From an uncultured Pseudomonadales bacterium (GTDB taxonomy: Bacteria; Pseudomonadota; Gammaproteobacteria; Pseudomonadales; Pseudohongiellaceae), in the NCBI GenBank assembly GCA_943789485.1, contig CALSUH010000001.1:106011-170010 (forward strand): 64,000 nt of DNA. Reading direction: 5' to 3'. The position numbers were made by a program, and so were the translations under genes. Below are positions 36,737 to 46,181 of this stretch, one piece after another (within the stretch, counting starts at the first letter, position 1; the number at the start of each line of letters is the position of its first letter). The notes under the pieces are model-generated. The model worked only from the letters and a program-made list of their open reading frames with translations, was not told where the DNA came from and made no database searches.

Positions 36737-37225
36737 ATGAACTGCGTCAAGAAAAGCATCCAACAGACCATGACTTACAGCTACGCCCACCATATACAGC
36801 GGCTGATGGTCACTGGCAATTTTTCTCTATTAGCTGGTTTGGCTCCCAATGAAGTTGACGAGTGGTATTTGGGTGTTTATGTTGACGCAATACAATGGGT
36901 TGAACTGCCCAACACACGGGGCATGGCGCTGTTTGCCGATGGAGGTTTAATAGCATCCAAACCTTATGCAGCTAGCGGCAACTACATCAACAAAATGAGC
37001 GATTACTGTAAAGGCTGCGTGTACAACGTAAAAGAGCGAATCACGGAAGATGCTTGTCCGTTTAACGCCTTGTATTGGCACTTTATTGATAGACACAAAG
37101 ACCGTTTTGCCGGCAACCCTCGAATGGCATTCCCTTACAGCACATGGCGCAAGTATTCATCACAGGAACAGGCGAATATTATTGCTAAAGGTGAAGAATT
37201 GCTGAGTGACCTAGAATCTCTTTGA
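36737..37225 (+). pseudogene. C-terminal fragment of an FeS-BCP (PhrB-type) photolyase
   Basis: This 162-residue frame corresponds to the C-terminal third of the cryptochrome/photolyase-related family that repairs (6-4) photoproducts and binds a 4Fe-4S cluster. Recognisable segments are YAHHIQRLMVTGNF, ELPNTRGMALFADGG, KPYAASGNYINKMSDYC and ACPFNALYWHF. Four cysteines at residues 3, 91, 94 and 107 have exactly the spacing of the known cluster ligands (350, 438, 441 and 454 in Agrobacterium PhrB). The N-terminal two thirds are missing; the frame begins right at the end of IS copy 1, which probably removed them. Confidence 0.85.
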
Positions 37226-37264
37226 AATAACTGGGCAACCAGGGACACTGACAACTTTGCAACT

Positions 37265-37662
37265 GGTATTGACAAGTTAATCGTTCAAGTTGGCAAAAAA
37301 CACCACTAACCCGACTTATAGTGCTGCGGTTTTTTCCTAAGACGCAAAGGCGCGCAGTCTGAAATGTCGATCGTGTTCTGCCCACACCAAGTGACGCCCA
37401 AGGTTCAACAAGTTGTATACAGCAACATGAGCTCCCAAGAAACGTTGCGCCTGATGCAGTGGTTTAAACTTGCACATACTGTGCTCTCTCACTCTTGCAG
37501 GCTCGAGCAAAAGCTCAGTTCGATTATTGGCATACTGAGATGCGTCATGAATCGTTGCAGGAATCAGCTTCCTGTGAACCACCCCATAACTTCTCAATTT
37601 ATCAGTAACAATTTGGGTTTTAGTTCGGTGTTCGATCTCTAAAACCCGTTTGAATTTTTCGA
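37265..37662 (-). mobile_element. IS6-family fragment, copy 2
   Basis: One terminal repeat (GGTATTGACAAGTTAA) and the 3' part of a transposase remain, read on the minus strand from about KFKRVLEIEHRTKTQ through TDKLRSYGVVHRK to LRAFAS. A TAG at 37337-37339 replaces the tryptophan codon of the intact copy. The protein differs clearly from copies 1 and 3, so this is an older or different IS6 member. The other end is lost. Confidence 0.8.
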
Positions 37663-38015
37663 CTTGCCAAGTTCAGGAGAGGTTCGGTTTCCGTAAGGCC
37701 AGAAGCTCGAAAAAAGAAAACGCGTTAAGACTCTTCAGCTTATTCAAAGCAGCCAAGTCCGGTTCCACTGCCTCATAACCCGTTTTTTGGGGGTTCGAGA
37801 GCCTGCCAGAACGTCGGCCACAAAAAAAGCCCGCTCCCCTTTGGTAGTAGGCTTCGTCGACCGATCGAAAATTGTCTTTGTGAATTCCACGCCGCTTTAG
37901 CCAAGAATTTCCTGCGTAGCCTGAGTACAGCCAAGAAATATTGGGGACACTAATAACAGAGTAAGTTAACTTGCTATCCAACAATAGCTTCCACCTTTGG
38001 AAAGCCAAGTCTTCG
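37663..38015 (-). other. Unassigned interval with a doubtful 111-codon frame
   Basis: An open frame from 38008 to 37673 on the minus strand starts MAFQRWKLLLDSK and follows cysC closely, but it matches no family I recognise, and its composition (many aromatic and basic residues, no domain pattern) suggests chance or debris. The stretch lies at the broken edge of IS copy 2 and may be a rearrangement scar. Confidence 0.25.
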
Positions 38016-38639
38016 CTACCTTACTATTTCATCAGTGCCCCCAATATTGATAATCTTCTCAGCAACAAGATAGTCAATAATTGTACTAACCTCACCTTCA
38101 ATCGTTGAGTTCTCCGTATGTAAGTGAATGTCTGGCTCGATAGGCACTTCGTAAGGGTGACTAACACCAGTAAAATTCTCAATTTCACCAGCTCGAGCTT
38201 TCCTGTATAAGCCTTTAGGATCTCGACGCTCAGCTTCAGTAACTGAGCAGTCAACATACACTTCAATGAACCTGAATCCACTGTCCTCATGTAATTTGCG
38301 AACCATATTGCGGTCAACTGCGTAAGGGCTTATGAAGCTTGATAGTACAATAACACCCACATCGCTAATAAGTTTCGCGACTTCACCAACACGGCGAATG
38401 TTCTCACTTCGATCTGTCTCCGAAAATCCGAGATTTTTACTTAAGCCGAGCCTGAGATTATCGCCGTCAAGCCGGTATGACACTCTGTTTAATGTATGCA
38501 GAGCTTTTTCTAGAGCTATCGCAATACTACTTTTGCCTGCACCAGATATACCCGTAAACCAGATTGTCACACTAGTTTGATTCAGCAGGGCTTGACGATC
38601 CGCGCGAGAGACCTCGCCTTGTTGAGGTGAAATATTCAT
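38016..38639 (-). CDS. cysC: Adenylyl-sulfate (APS) kinase
   Basis: CysC phosphorylates APS to PAPS, the universal sulfate donor. The 207-residue P-loop kinase has WFTGISGAGKSSIAIALE near residue 35 (Walker A), YRLDGDNLRLGLSKNLGF near 58 (substrate-binding), RSENIRRVGEVAKL, a lid segment around ISPYAVDRN, and DPKGLYRKARAGEIENFTGV with the APS-contacting region. It stands alone, without the CysD/CysN sulfurylase in this window, so APS must come from elsewhere on the chromosome. In the island it follows a BCCT transporter and a sulfotransferase on the same strand, suggesting that it makes PAPS for that sulfotransferase. Confidence 0.95.
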   Translation of the reverse strand: MNISPQQGEVSRADRQALLNQTSVTIWFTGISGAGKSSIAIALEKALHTLNRVSYRLDGDNLRLGLSKNLGFSETDRSENIRRVGEVAKLISDVGVIVLSSFISPYAVDRNMVRKLHEDSGFRFIEVYVDCSVTEAERRDPKGLYRKARAGEIENFTGVSHPYEVPIEPDIHLHTENSTIEGEVSTIIDYLVAEKIINIGGTDEIVR

Positions 38640-38711
38640 AACTCTATACTCTATTCACTATTCACTGATAAGAAATTTGGCGGCCACAGTGCCAGTCACC
38701 GCATCGCTGCT

Positions 38712-38735
38712 AGGTGTCAGGTGTCAGGTGTCAGG
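38712..38735. repeat. Short 7-bp tandem repeat between the BCCT gene and cysC
   Basis: AGGTGTC is repeated three times in tandem followed by AGG. It lies within the 140-base gap between the transporter and cysC. It could vary by slippage and marks a possible junction between two parts of the cluster. Confidence 0.8.
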
Positions 38736-38779
38736 CCGACATGGTGTCGAACCACCTTTATTCTCTTGATACCGCTCAA

Positions 38780-40768
38780 CTACACCTTCGCATGCAACCA
38801 TTGCATATGCATCTCAAACTGCGCTAGCAGATCGCCTGTGAGTTGCTCCACGGTATACCCTGCCACGTCGTATTTCTGGGGTCCTTCGTTTAGGTGAACT
38901 TCGGCGCGCCAGTATGTTTTTTCCTGGTCGCGTTGGGGCAGTTTGGGGAATGCTACAGAGGGAATGCCGTATTCGCGCAGGCGAATCTCGTACTTAAATT
39001 CTGTGTTGGTACCATGATCGACAATTAGCTTGATCATGGTGCCGGCTTCTTCGACGCGGGACTGCAATTGAGATGCATCAATTTGCAGCGCTACTGCCTG
39101 CATGGCCGGTCTTACTGTTTTTTCAATAAAGTCGCGAACATCCTGTTGCCGGTGTTCGCCGATTAGTGCGCGCAGTCGCTGTTGCCACTGTTTCGATGAG
39201 GAGGCTTGGGGAACTCTGGGCACAGTACCCGGCCCATAGGGCCGTTTGAGGGCTTCCATGTTTAGCCCCTTGTAGAGCCCTAAACACATGAGAAACATAA
39301 CGCAGGCGAAAGGCAGCGCACTGCTGATTGCGGCCGTTTGCAGCGCCGACAAGCCTCCTGCAAGCAGCAGTGCCGCGGCGACCACGCCTTCAGTCACGGC
39401 CCAGAAAATTCGCTGCCACACAGGCGGGTCTTCGTTGCCGCCGGAGGTAATGATGTCTATTACCAGTGAGCCCGAATCCGATGAGGTGACAAAAAAAGTC
39501 ATAATCAATAAGGTTGCCACCAGTGACATTAGGGTTGACCAGGGTAGCTGCTCTAGCATCATAAAAAGTGTGGTTGGTGAGTCTTCCAGTGCGGTATTCA
39601 CCAAGCTGATGCCATTGTCGGCCAGCTCCATGATGAGTGCCGTATTACCGAAAAGGCTAAGCCATAAAAAGGTGAAGCCTGCGGGCACGAGCAGCACGCC
39701 AATGATGAATTCGCGAATAGTACGGCCACGGGAAATGCGCGCGATGAACATGCCTACAAAAGGTGACCAAGAGATCCACCAGCCCCAGTAAAATAAAGTC
39801 CAGTCTCCCATCCATTCGATAGGCTGATAAGCATGGAGGTTGAACGTCATATCCACCATGCTCGATAGATAGCCGCCGACGTTTTGCAGCAGGGCTCCCA
39901 ACAAAGTGGCGGTTGGGCCTGCCAGTAAGATGAACACCAGCATCACTACAGCAAGCAAAAGATTGAGCTCGCTGAGGCGGCGGATGCCAGCATCGAGACC
40001 AGCAACTACGGAGATCGTCGCCATGGCTGTGATGAAGACGATGAGAATTATTTGCACGGTGGTGGACACTTCCACGTCAAACAAATAGCTCAATCCCGCG
40101 TTCACCTGCATTACGCCAAGCCCTAATGACGTGGCGACGCCAAACATGGTGCCTAGTACTGCAAAAATATCGACGGTGTGGCCGATGGGCCCGTAGATTC
40201 GGTCTCCGATGAGCGGGTACAGCGCAGATCTAATCGACAAAGGCAGGCCGTGACGAAATGAGAAATAAGCCAGCGAAAGTCCAACCACGATATACACCGA
40301 CCAAGCCTGCAGCCCCCAGTGAAAGAAGGTGATTTCCATGGCGCGACCTGCCGCCTCAGCAGTGCCGCCAATGCCAGTTGGTGGCTGGGCGAAGTGAGTA
40401 AGTGGTTCGGAGACACCGAAGAACAAAAGACCGATACCCATGCCGGCACTGAATAACATGGAAAACCAACTGACGTAGCTGTAGTCCGGTTCGGAGTCGT
40501 CGGGCCCGAGTTTGATATTGGCGAAGCGGCTAAAAGCGAGGTAGACCACGAAGCCAAAAAAGAAGGCAATTGACACCATGTAGAACCAGCCAAAGCTCGT
40601 CACCAGCCAATCTTGAATAGCGCTAAATGTTACCGCTGCGTGTTCGCTGAATCCCACTCCGTAGATACATACCAACACGATGAGACCGGCCGAAATGAAG
40701 AACACCGGACGGCAAATACTGTCGAACAATTTCGAGCCTGATTTTGCGTCAGGAATATGTCGTTCCAT
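38780..40768 (-). CDS. BCCT-family transporter (BetT-like)
   Basis: A 662-residue inner-membrane carrier of the betaine/choline/carnitine family with about twelve membrane segments. The glycine-rich substrate/ion motif SAGMGIGLLFFGVSEP lies near residue 107, and the family signature TLFYWGWWISWSPFVGMFIA near 320 with the aromatic box tryptophans. A long cytoplasmic tail of about 150 residues resembles that of choline carriers such as BetT, where it senses osmolality. Quaternary amines (choline, glycine betaine) or DMSP are likely substrates; the exact one is not visible. It lies 15 bases after the sulfotransferase gene, clearly co-transcribed. Confidence 0.88.
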   Translation of the reverse strand: MERHIPDAKSGSKLFDSICRPVFFISAGLIVLVCIYGVGFSEHAAVTFSAIQDWLVTSFGWFYMVSIAFFFGFVVYLAFSRFANIKLGPDDSEPDYSYVSWFSMLFSAGMGIGLLFFGVSEPLTHFAQPPTGIGGTAEAAGRAMEITFFHWGLQAWSVYIVVGLSLAYFSFRHGLPLSIRSALYPLIGDRIYGPIGHTVDIFAVLGTMFGVATSLGLGVMQVNAGLSYLFDVEVSTTVQIILIVFITAMATISVVAGLDAGIRRLSELNLLLAVVMLVFILLAGPTATLLGALLQNVGGYLSSMVDMTFNLHAYQPIEWMGDWTLFYWGWWISWSPFVGMFIARISRGRTIREFIIGVLLVPAGFTFLWLSLFGNTALIMELADNGISLVNTALEDSPTTLFMMLEQLPWSTLMSLVATLLIMTFFVTSSDSGSLVIDIITSGGNEDPPVWQRIFWAVTEGVVAAALLLAGGLSALQTAAISSALPFACVMFLMCLGLYKGLNMEALKRPYGPGTVPRVPQASSSKQWQQRLRALIGEHRQQDVRDFIEKTVRPAMQAVALQIDASQLQSRVEEAGTMIKLIVDHGTNTEFKYEIRLREYGIPSVAFPKLPQRDQEKTYWRAEVHLNEGPQKYDVAGYTVEQLTGDLLAQFEMHMQWLHAKV

Positions 40769-40783
40769 GTGTACTGCTTCCTG

Positions 40784-42850
40784 TTAGTGTTCTGGTTGCT
40801 GCGTTTTTCTAGGCGCTTCGCCGATCTGAGAGAGTGCAGCCAGTTCGGCGCCCAATGATTGCTTAAGTGGTCCTAAAAAAGCGCTGTATTTTCGCCACTG
40901 GCCGACGCCAGAGCTGTTCACAGGTCTGCGCACCTGTTCTGAGCTGGGTGTTCTTACATTGCGCTGGGTCTTGTGAAAATTTAGACAGGCTTGTTCGAAC
41001 GGTAGGCCGCAGAACTCCAGCAATCTGCGAACTTCTCTCTCTAAATCTGCGATCACCTCTTCATTATTTACTCGCAGCACAAAGCCGGGCAGCACTTTTC
41101 CCCAATGATCCATTAGCCTTACGTAGTCGCGGTAATACAGCCCTATGTCGGCTAAGGAATAGCTGAATTCCTGTCCTTCGGCAAACAACTGCTTGAAACC
41201 ACTAAAACAACAGTCAAGTGGGTTACGCCGTGCGTCGATAACCTTTGCTCGCGGCAACATCAATTTAATAAGCCCAATGTGGCGAAAGTTGTTAGGCATC
41301 TTGTCAATAAATAGCGGAGCACCCTGACGATGACTGCGGGTATCTTCAATAAATTCCTCGCCAAATTGAGAGAGCTCCTTTTGGCTCAATGATTCCAGAA
41401 CTTGCGGGTAACCAGGTGTAGTGCCGTTCACGGCATGTCGGCGCAAACGCTGTGACAGAGAGAGAACATTGGGCAGCTCTAAAGTGCCGTCTACCTGGGA
41501 GTGGCTTGAAAGAATTTGTTCGATCAAGGTCGACCCCGACCGCGGCATGCCGACGATAAAAATTGGATCTGGGCTGGCATTGCCAAAGTCCCTTTTTTCG
41601 CTGAGCAAGTTTTCGGTTACGTACTCCCTCTGCAGTTCTAGCTCTTTAGTGATCTGGAGCGCGTCATAACGACTCTGTGATTTTTTCAAGCGATTGCCTT
41701 GCTCATAAAAATCAAACGATTGTTCTATATCCTTGTTGTCCTCAAAGGCTTTGCCCAGCGCGAAACAAAGGTGAACACGCTCCATAAACGAGAGGTTGTC
41801 ATCTTGTTGCAGCACGAGCATCTGCTGAATCTCTTCATCGCTAAATCGATAAGTCTTCAGGTTGGCGAGCGAAAAATAGGCTTCTCCATGTCTAGGATAG
41901 GAGGCGATGGCCTGTTGGTAGCTAGTGATTGCGCTCGTAGACTCACCCTTCGTCTTGAGCGCATGACCCTGAGACGTAAGCGTGACGGGATCGTTTGGCA
42001 GGATTTTTAAGAGTTCATCAAAGGTCGCCAGCGCTTCATCAAACTGACCAGACTGCATACACTGCACTGCATAAATAGACTGGAACTGGGGGTTGCTGGG
42101 TTCGCGCTCTAGCAACTTCGACGCCTGCTCCTGAGCAGCAAGGTGCTGCTGACGTTTACGCAACACTTGAATGTAATCGATGTGGATAGGGATATTATCC
42201 GGGGCTAAGAGGCTGGCTGAGTGTAAGAGCAGTTCAGAGTCTTCCAATATGCCAAGTCGCATGCCAATGTCAGCAAGCAGACGCATGGCTTCCACATGAT
42301 GAGGTATCTTTTTCAGAAACGCACGGCACAACTCTTCGGCACGCAATAGCTTACCCATAGAAATGAGGTCGACGACAGCGATCAGTGGTTTAGGCAGAGC
42401 GAGTAACTGTTTCAACTGTTCTTGCACGTGCAGCGCGCGGGCTCTCTCGCTGTGCTGGTTATGAATATCAATTCTGGCCCGATAGCTGGCTTCCAGTGCT
42501 GGATTATAGAAACAGGCGCGATCAAAGGCTTTCAGCGCCTTGTGGGTATTGCCGAGGGCGCGCTGATTGTAGCCTTCTTCCTGATGGGCGCGGCCGTGCT
42601 CCGGATGCACTGACTTTAAGTGAGAAAGAGATGTAAGAGCGGCGTCGTATTGCTTCGTGTAACGAAGGCAGACAGCGCTCATGTAAAGCGCCTCCGGTTC
42701 GTCCGGTTTTGATTTCAGCAGTAGCTGCAAGGCTGCAATCGCCGCCGAAAAATCCTGACTTTGAATCAGCTTCTGAGCGGCGCCAAGACCTCTGGCCAGG
42801 TCAATCAATTCGGTTTCTGGGTTTTGCGTGCCCGATGAGTTCACAGGCAC
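40784..42850 (-). CDS. TPR-containing PAPS-dependent sulfotransferase
   Basis: A 688-residue protein. The N-terminal 400 residues form tetratricopeptide repeats (for example EALYMSAVCLRYTKQYDAAL and DPVTLTSQGHALKTKGES). The C-terminal third is a sulfotransferase with the 5'-phosphosulfate loop GMPRSGSTLIEQIL near residue 434 and the 3'-phosphate motif DARRNPLDCCFS near residue 540. No signal peptide is evident, so it probably acts in the cytoplasm. This architecture is frequent in marine gammaproteobacteria but its acceptor is unknown. It sits between a TonB receptor (53-base gap) and a BCCT transporter (15-base gap), with an APS kinase gene further down. Confidence 0.88.
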   Translation of the reverse strand: MPVNSSGTQNPETELIDLARGLGAAQKLIQSQDFSAAIAALQLLLKSKPDEPEALYMSAVCLRYTKQYDAALTSLSHLKSVHPEHGRAHQEEGYNQRALGNTHKALKAFDRACFYNPALEASYRARIDIHNQHSERARALHVQEQLKQLLALPKPLIAVVDLISMGKLLRAEELCRAFLKKIPHHVEAMRLLADIGMRLGILEDSELLLHSASLLAPDNIPIHIDYIQVLRKRQQHLAAQEQASKLLEREPSNPQFQSIYAVQCMQSGQFDEALATFDELLKILPNDPVTLTSQGHALKTKGESTSAITSYQQAIASYPRHGEAYFSLANLKTYRFSDEEIQQMLVLQQDDNLSFMERVHLCFALGKAFEDNKDIEQSFDFYEQGNRLKKSQSRYDALQITKELELQREYVTENLLSEKRDFGNASPDPIFIVGMPRSGSTLIEQILSSHSQVDGTLELPNVLSLSQRLRRHAVNGTTPGYPQVLESLSQKELSQFGEEFIEDTRSHRQGAPLFIDKMPNNFRHIGLIKLMLPRAKVIDARRNPLDCCFSGFKQLFAEGQEFSYSLADIGLYYRDYVRLMDHWGKVLPGFVLRVNNEEVIADLEREVRRLLEFCGLPFEQACLNFHKTQRNVRTPSSEQVRRPVNSSGVGQWRKYSAFLGPLKQSLGAELAALSQIGEAPRKTQQPEH

Positions 42851-42903
42851 TCCGAAGAAGTGCCTGATTCATAACGCGCTGAGAGGACGTTAAACATCGC
42901 CCC

Positions 42904-45381
42904 TTAGAAGTCGTAGGCGACTCGGACTCCGCCCGTAAAAGGTCTGGCATAAGTCACGCGCTGACGATCATAAATAAACGAGTTCGAAATTTCCGCGCGC
43001 TCATCGCCAATGTTTTCGGCAAAAACATCTACCGACCATTGATCGTTGCTAATGCCAGCGGTCATACCAAACATAACCCAGCTGTCCATGCGATCACGAT
43101 TGATTGTGATAATGTCGCTGTAGGCTTCGTCGGAATAAGTCACATGCGGCATTACATGAGCTGTTCGGCCAGAGCCGATATCCCATTCGTAACGTGCACG
43201 GAGGTTAAATTGAACCTCCGGCGCAAAGGCCAGCGAGTCGCCTACTATAACGTCGTTGGTAGGCGTGATCACCTTAGTGATCTCGGTGTCTAGAAACGAA
43301 AACGCGCCTGTCACTGTCAGTCCGTCTATCGAAGCGGGCTCCCAAATGAAGTCGCCTTCGATACCACTAACCTCGGCATCTGCTGCGTTGTCAGAAAAGA
43401 ACAGATTAGTGATGCTTGGATCAAAAATAGTCGTCTGCAGTCGCTCAATCTCTGAGAAGAAGATCGCTCCGTTGAAACGTAGCGTATAGTCCAGTAGATC
43501 AGCCTTCCACCCTAACTCGTAATTTGTCAGATCATCAGTATCGACAGCGAAGGGAACAGTAAAAGTTCCGGCTGGGTTAGATGCCCCGCCAGGACGATTA
43601 AGCAGTCCCGGTCTAAAACCTTCAGAGAAAGTTGCGTAGACCAAAGTATCGGAATTCGGCGTCCAGTTCACACTGAATTTGGTGATGATACCGTCAGCAG
43701 AAGCAGTGTCTGGGTTAGGGTTACTAAACAGGTTGTCCAAATTATTGCCGGCGTTATTGTCTGTAGTTGCACCGAAGTTACCGAACGAGCCAGCAGCGCT
43801 GCCTTTAAGATCGACTTCAATGTCGTACCAGCGAGCCCCTCCAATAATGGAAAATTGATCGCTTAGATCGAAAGTCACCTCACCGAAAACCCCTTTTTGC
43901 TCATCAGTACGCACGACGTCATTGCGAAAGATCACACCGTCTGGCCACTGACCAGTATCTCTGACGGTCGCACCGCTGGCCGAGAAATTAGGGCCGAAAC
44001 CACGCGTGCCGTTAAAGGCTATTGCTTCGGACGAACCAGGGTAGGTAAAGCTGTTCAGTTCTTGCAATTCAAGGCTGCTATAAAAGCCGCCAAATGTAGC
44101 GCTGATGGGCCGATCTGGGTCCGTCGCGAATCGCAGCTCGTGGGTACTAATTTCAGTCTCGGTGTTGCTTTTAACAAACAGATTAGGCGCCTGACAGGTT
44201 CCCATGGGATCCGCGCCAGGGTAGGTCACACTGCCGTCACACACGTAATAAGGAAGGTACTGACCAACAAACAGGTAATCCGCATAGTCAACTAACTGAT
44301 CAGCTTCGCGGTCGGTGAAGGCTCCTGCATAAACAACTTCAAGCTCACCCAGCATTCCCTTTAGAGTCCAGCTGGTATTACTGAACGTGTCTTCTAAAGA
44401 GTCTTCCTGATAACGCTGAATTTCAAGATCACCTAGATTGGGGTCGGCAAAGAAGACGCCTTCGGTTTCTAGCTCCTGTTGCGCATGGCCGACTGTTAGA
44501 CTCCAGTCGTCGTTAATTTCGTAAAGGCCGGTGAGTCGAAAGCCGGAATAAGTCGCGTCATTAAAATCTTCTTCAACGCGGCTGCCATTGTCAGCATCAA
44601 TAAAACGAACACCGCTTAGGTCAGCGGTCGATTGAAAGCCGGCACGACCCGCAGCGACTGGGAGCCCGTTGGCGCGTACTGTGCCCTCGGGACGGAACCG
44701 AGCACTTTCCCGAGCACTGAGTTTACCGGCGACGTTGTCGATATAGCCACCTTGATTGTCGACGTAAACAACACCGCGCAAGGCAAATTTATCAGTAACC
44801 GGAAGATTGATGACCCCTTCCACGTTATTGCTCATCTCGCCGTCTTTAGTGAATGCACTGCCGAATTTGACATTGGCGGTGGTGGATCCAAGGTTAGGTT
44901 TATTAGTAATCAGGCGCACCGTTCCAGCCTGAGAACTGGCGCCAAAAAGCGTACCCTGCGGGCCGGCTAATACTTCAACTCGCTGCATGTCGGCCGCGTA
45001 GACGTCTAGGTTTCGACCCGGCTGAGCCAGAGGCTGTTCGTCAAGATACAGGGCAACGTTAGGTGCTAATCCGGCAACTCCAGCGGTGGTTAGTCCTGGG
45101 GTGGTAGATGCCACACCGCGGATGTAGATTGTATTTTGGCCGGGCCCGCTGCCGCCAGCGGTTACATTAGGCAACTGCAGCAAATAATCTTCGAAATTTG
45201 ACACGCCCAGCTGATTGAGAGATTCCTCCGTCAAGGCGGAGACAGCAACTGGTACATCCTGCATACTCTCCTCACGTTTAGTGGAGGTGACAAGAATTTC
45301 TTCGATTTGAGCTTGAGCGGGAATGATCACAGCGCTGCTTGCCAAGGCGATTGCGAGATGTAATTGGTTCTTGCGGAACAT
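42904..45381 (-). CDS. TonB-dependent outer-membrane receptor
   Basis: An 825-residue active importer of the outer membrane. It has a signal peptide (LAIALASSAVIIPAQAQ), a TonB-box-like EEILVTSTKREESMQDVPVAV, a plug domain with IYIRGVAS and VEVLAGPQGTLFGASSQAGTVRLITNKP, and a 22-strand barrel ending in a terminal aromatic residue (VRVAYDF). The opening resembles the broad marine and sphingomonad receptor class, whose ligands are often sterols, glycans or aromatics, and not siderophores. It is the first gene of the island operon and is divergent from a MarR gene. Confidence 0.92.
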   Translation of the reverse strand: MFRKNQLHLAIALASSAVIIPAQAQIEEILVTSTKREESMQDVPVAVSALTEESLNQLGVSNFEDYLLQLPNVTAGGSGPGQNTIYIRGVASTTPGLTTAGVAGLAPNVALYLDEQPLAQPGRNLDVYAADMQRVEVLAGPQGTLFGASSQAGTVRLITNKPNLGSTTANVKFGSAFTKDGEMSNNVEGVINLPVTDKFALRGVVYVDNQGGYIDNVAGKLSARESARFRPEGTVRANGLPVAAGRAGFQSTADLSGVRFIDADNGSRVEEDFNDATYSGFRLTGLYEINDDWSLTVGHAQQELETEGVFFADPNLGDLEIQRYQEDSLEDTFSNTSWTLKGMLGELEVVYAGAFTDREADQLVDYADYLFVGQYLPYYVCDGSVTYPGADPMGTCQAPNLFVKSNTETEISTHELRFATDPDRPISATFGGFYSSLELQELNSFTYPGSSEAIAFNGTRGFGPNFSASGATVRDTGQWPDGVIFRNDVVRTDEQKGVFGEVTFDLSDQFSIIGGARWYDIEVDLKGSAAGSFGNFGATTDNNAGNNLDNLFSNPNPDTASADGIITKFSVNWTPNSDTLVYATFSEGFRPGLLNRPGGASNPAGTFTVPFAVDTDDLTNYELGWKADLLDYTLRFNGAIFFSEIERLQTTIFDPSITNLFFSDNAADAEVSGIEGDFIWEPASIDGLTVTGAFSFLDTEITKVITPTNDVIVGDSLAFAPEVQFNLRARYEWDIGSGRTAHVMPHVTYSDEAYSDIITINRDRMDSWVMFGMTAGISNDQWSVDVFAENIGDERAEISNSFIYDRQRVTYARPFTGGVRVAYDF

Positions 45382-45656
45382 AAAAATACCTTTTTGGTGG
45401 CGGTCGTATTCTGAAGGGGCTTAACTATAACGAACTGAAAGCATTATTGCATTAGAGAACTATTGACGACATTCGGACCTGAATTAGAAAATATTAGATA
45501 ATACTGTTTAATAACAATCAGTTATGAGTATTTTAGGGCGCTGTTGCGCTTTAGAAAAATCAGATAGACTGAGTGAATAATATTAGAAATCTAAGTAAAT
45601 AGGGCGAAAACAAGCAACCCCCACTGCCTGAGCTGTCGAAAGTTGAGTGAGACACT
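45382..45656. promoter_or_regulatory. Divergent control region between the TonB receptor and marR
   Basis: This 275-base gap is AT-rich. TTGACG at 45463-45468 on the plus strand could be a -35 element towards marR. The region around 45488-45530 holds repeated TATTAGA/TAATA motifs that could be operators, but no clear palindrome of MarR type stands out. A local regulator binding here to control both genes is the usual design. Confidence 0.35.
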
Positions 45657-46130
45657 ATGAAAGATTATGAAGAATTGTTTATTGCGCTGCGCCGTATTAC
45701 CCGAGCCATCGATCTGCACTCAAAGAAGCTGCAACGAGAAACCGGCCTAACCACTTCGCAATTACTGGTGCTAGAAGCCGTCGTGAAACTGGACACATCT
45801 ACGCCCAGCAATATTGCGAAAGAAGTTCAGCTCTCTCAGGCAACGGTAACCAATCTTGTCGACAGAATGGAACGCAACGAGTTAGTTCTTAGACAGAAAT
45901 CCACCGTGGACAAGCGCGTGGTAGAAGTACTCCTAACAGACAAGGGAAGGCAAATGGTAGAACTGGCACCTGAGCCATTGCAGACCGGGTTTCTCAGGGA
46001 GTACCGTAAGCTTGAGCGCTGGGAGCAGCATCAACTTATTGCTTCCGTGCAAAAAATCGCAGTACTAATGGACGCTGAAGATATCGATGCATCGCCTATT
46101 TTGACTACTGGTGAGGTGGGTGGATGTTAG
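45657..46130 (+). CDS. MarR-family transcriptional regulator
   Basis: A 157-residue winged-helix dimeric regulator. DNA-binding helices appear in TPSNIAKEVQLSQATVTNLVDRMERNELVLRQ (described by its positions, residues 52-84), with the wing STVDKRVVEVLLTDKGRQM following. N- and C-terminal helices form the dimer interface. MarR proteins release DNA when they bind small phenolic or metabolite ligands. It is divergent from the TonB receptor > sulfotransferase > BCCT > cysC set and is its likely repressor. Confidence 0.9.
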   Translation: MKDYEELFIALRRITRAIDLHSKKLQRETGLTTSQLLVLEAVVKLDTSTPSNIAKEVQLSQATVTNLVDRMERNELVLRQKSTVDKRVVEVLLTDKGRQMVELAPEPLQTGFLREYRKLERWEQHQLIASVQKIAVLMDAEDIDASPILTTGEVGGC

Positions 46131-46181
46131 CAGCGACCTTTTCTGGTTAGTGTAAAATAGACGTTTAATGCAAGAGCAGAT

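Noticed and set aside
38701..38740. CRISPR-like repeat (AGGTGTC units)
   Set aside because: Units are 7 bases and contiguous with no spacers; no cas genes are present in the window. It is a simple tandem repeat.
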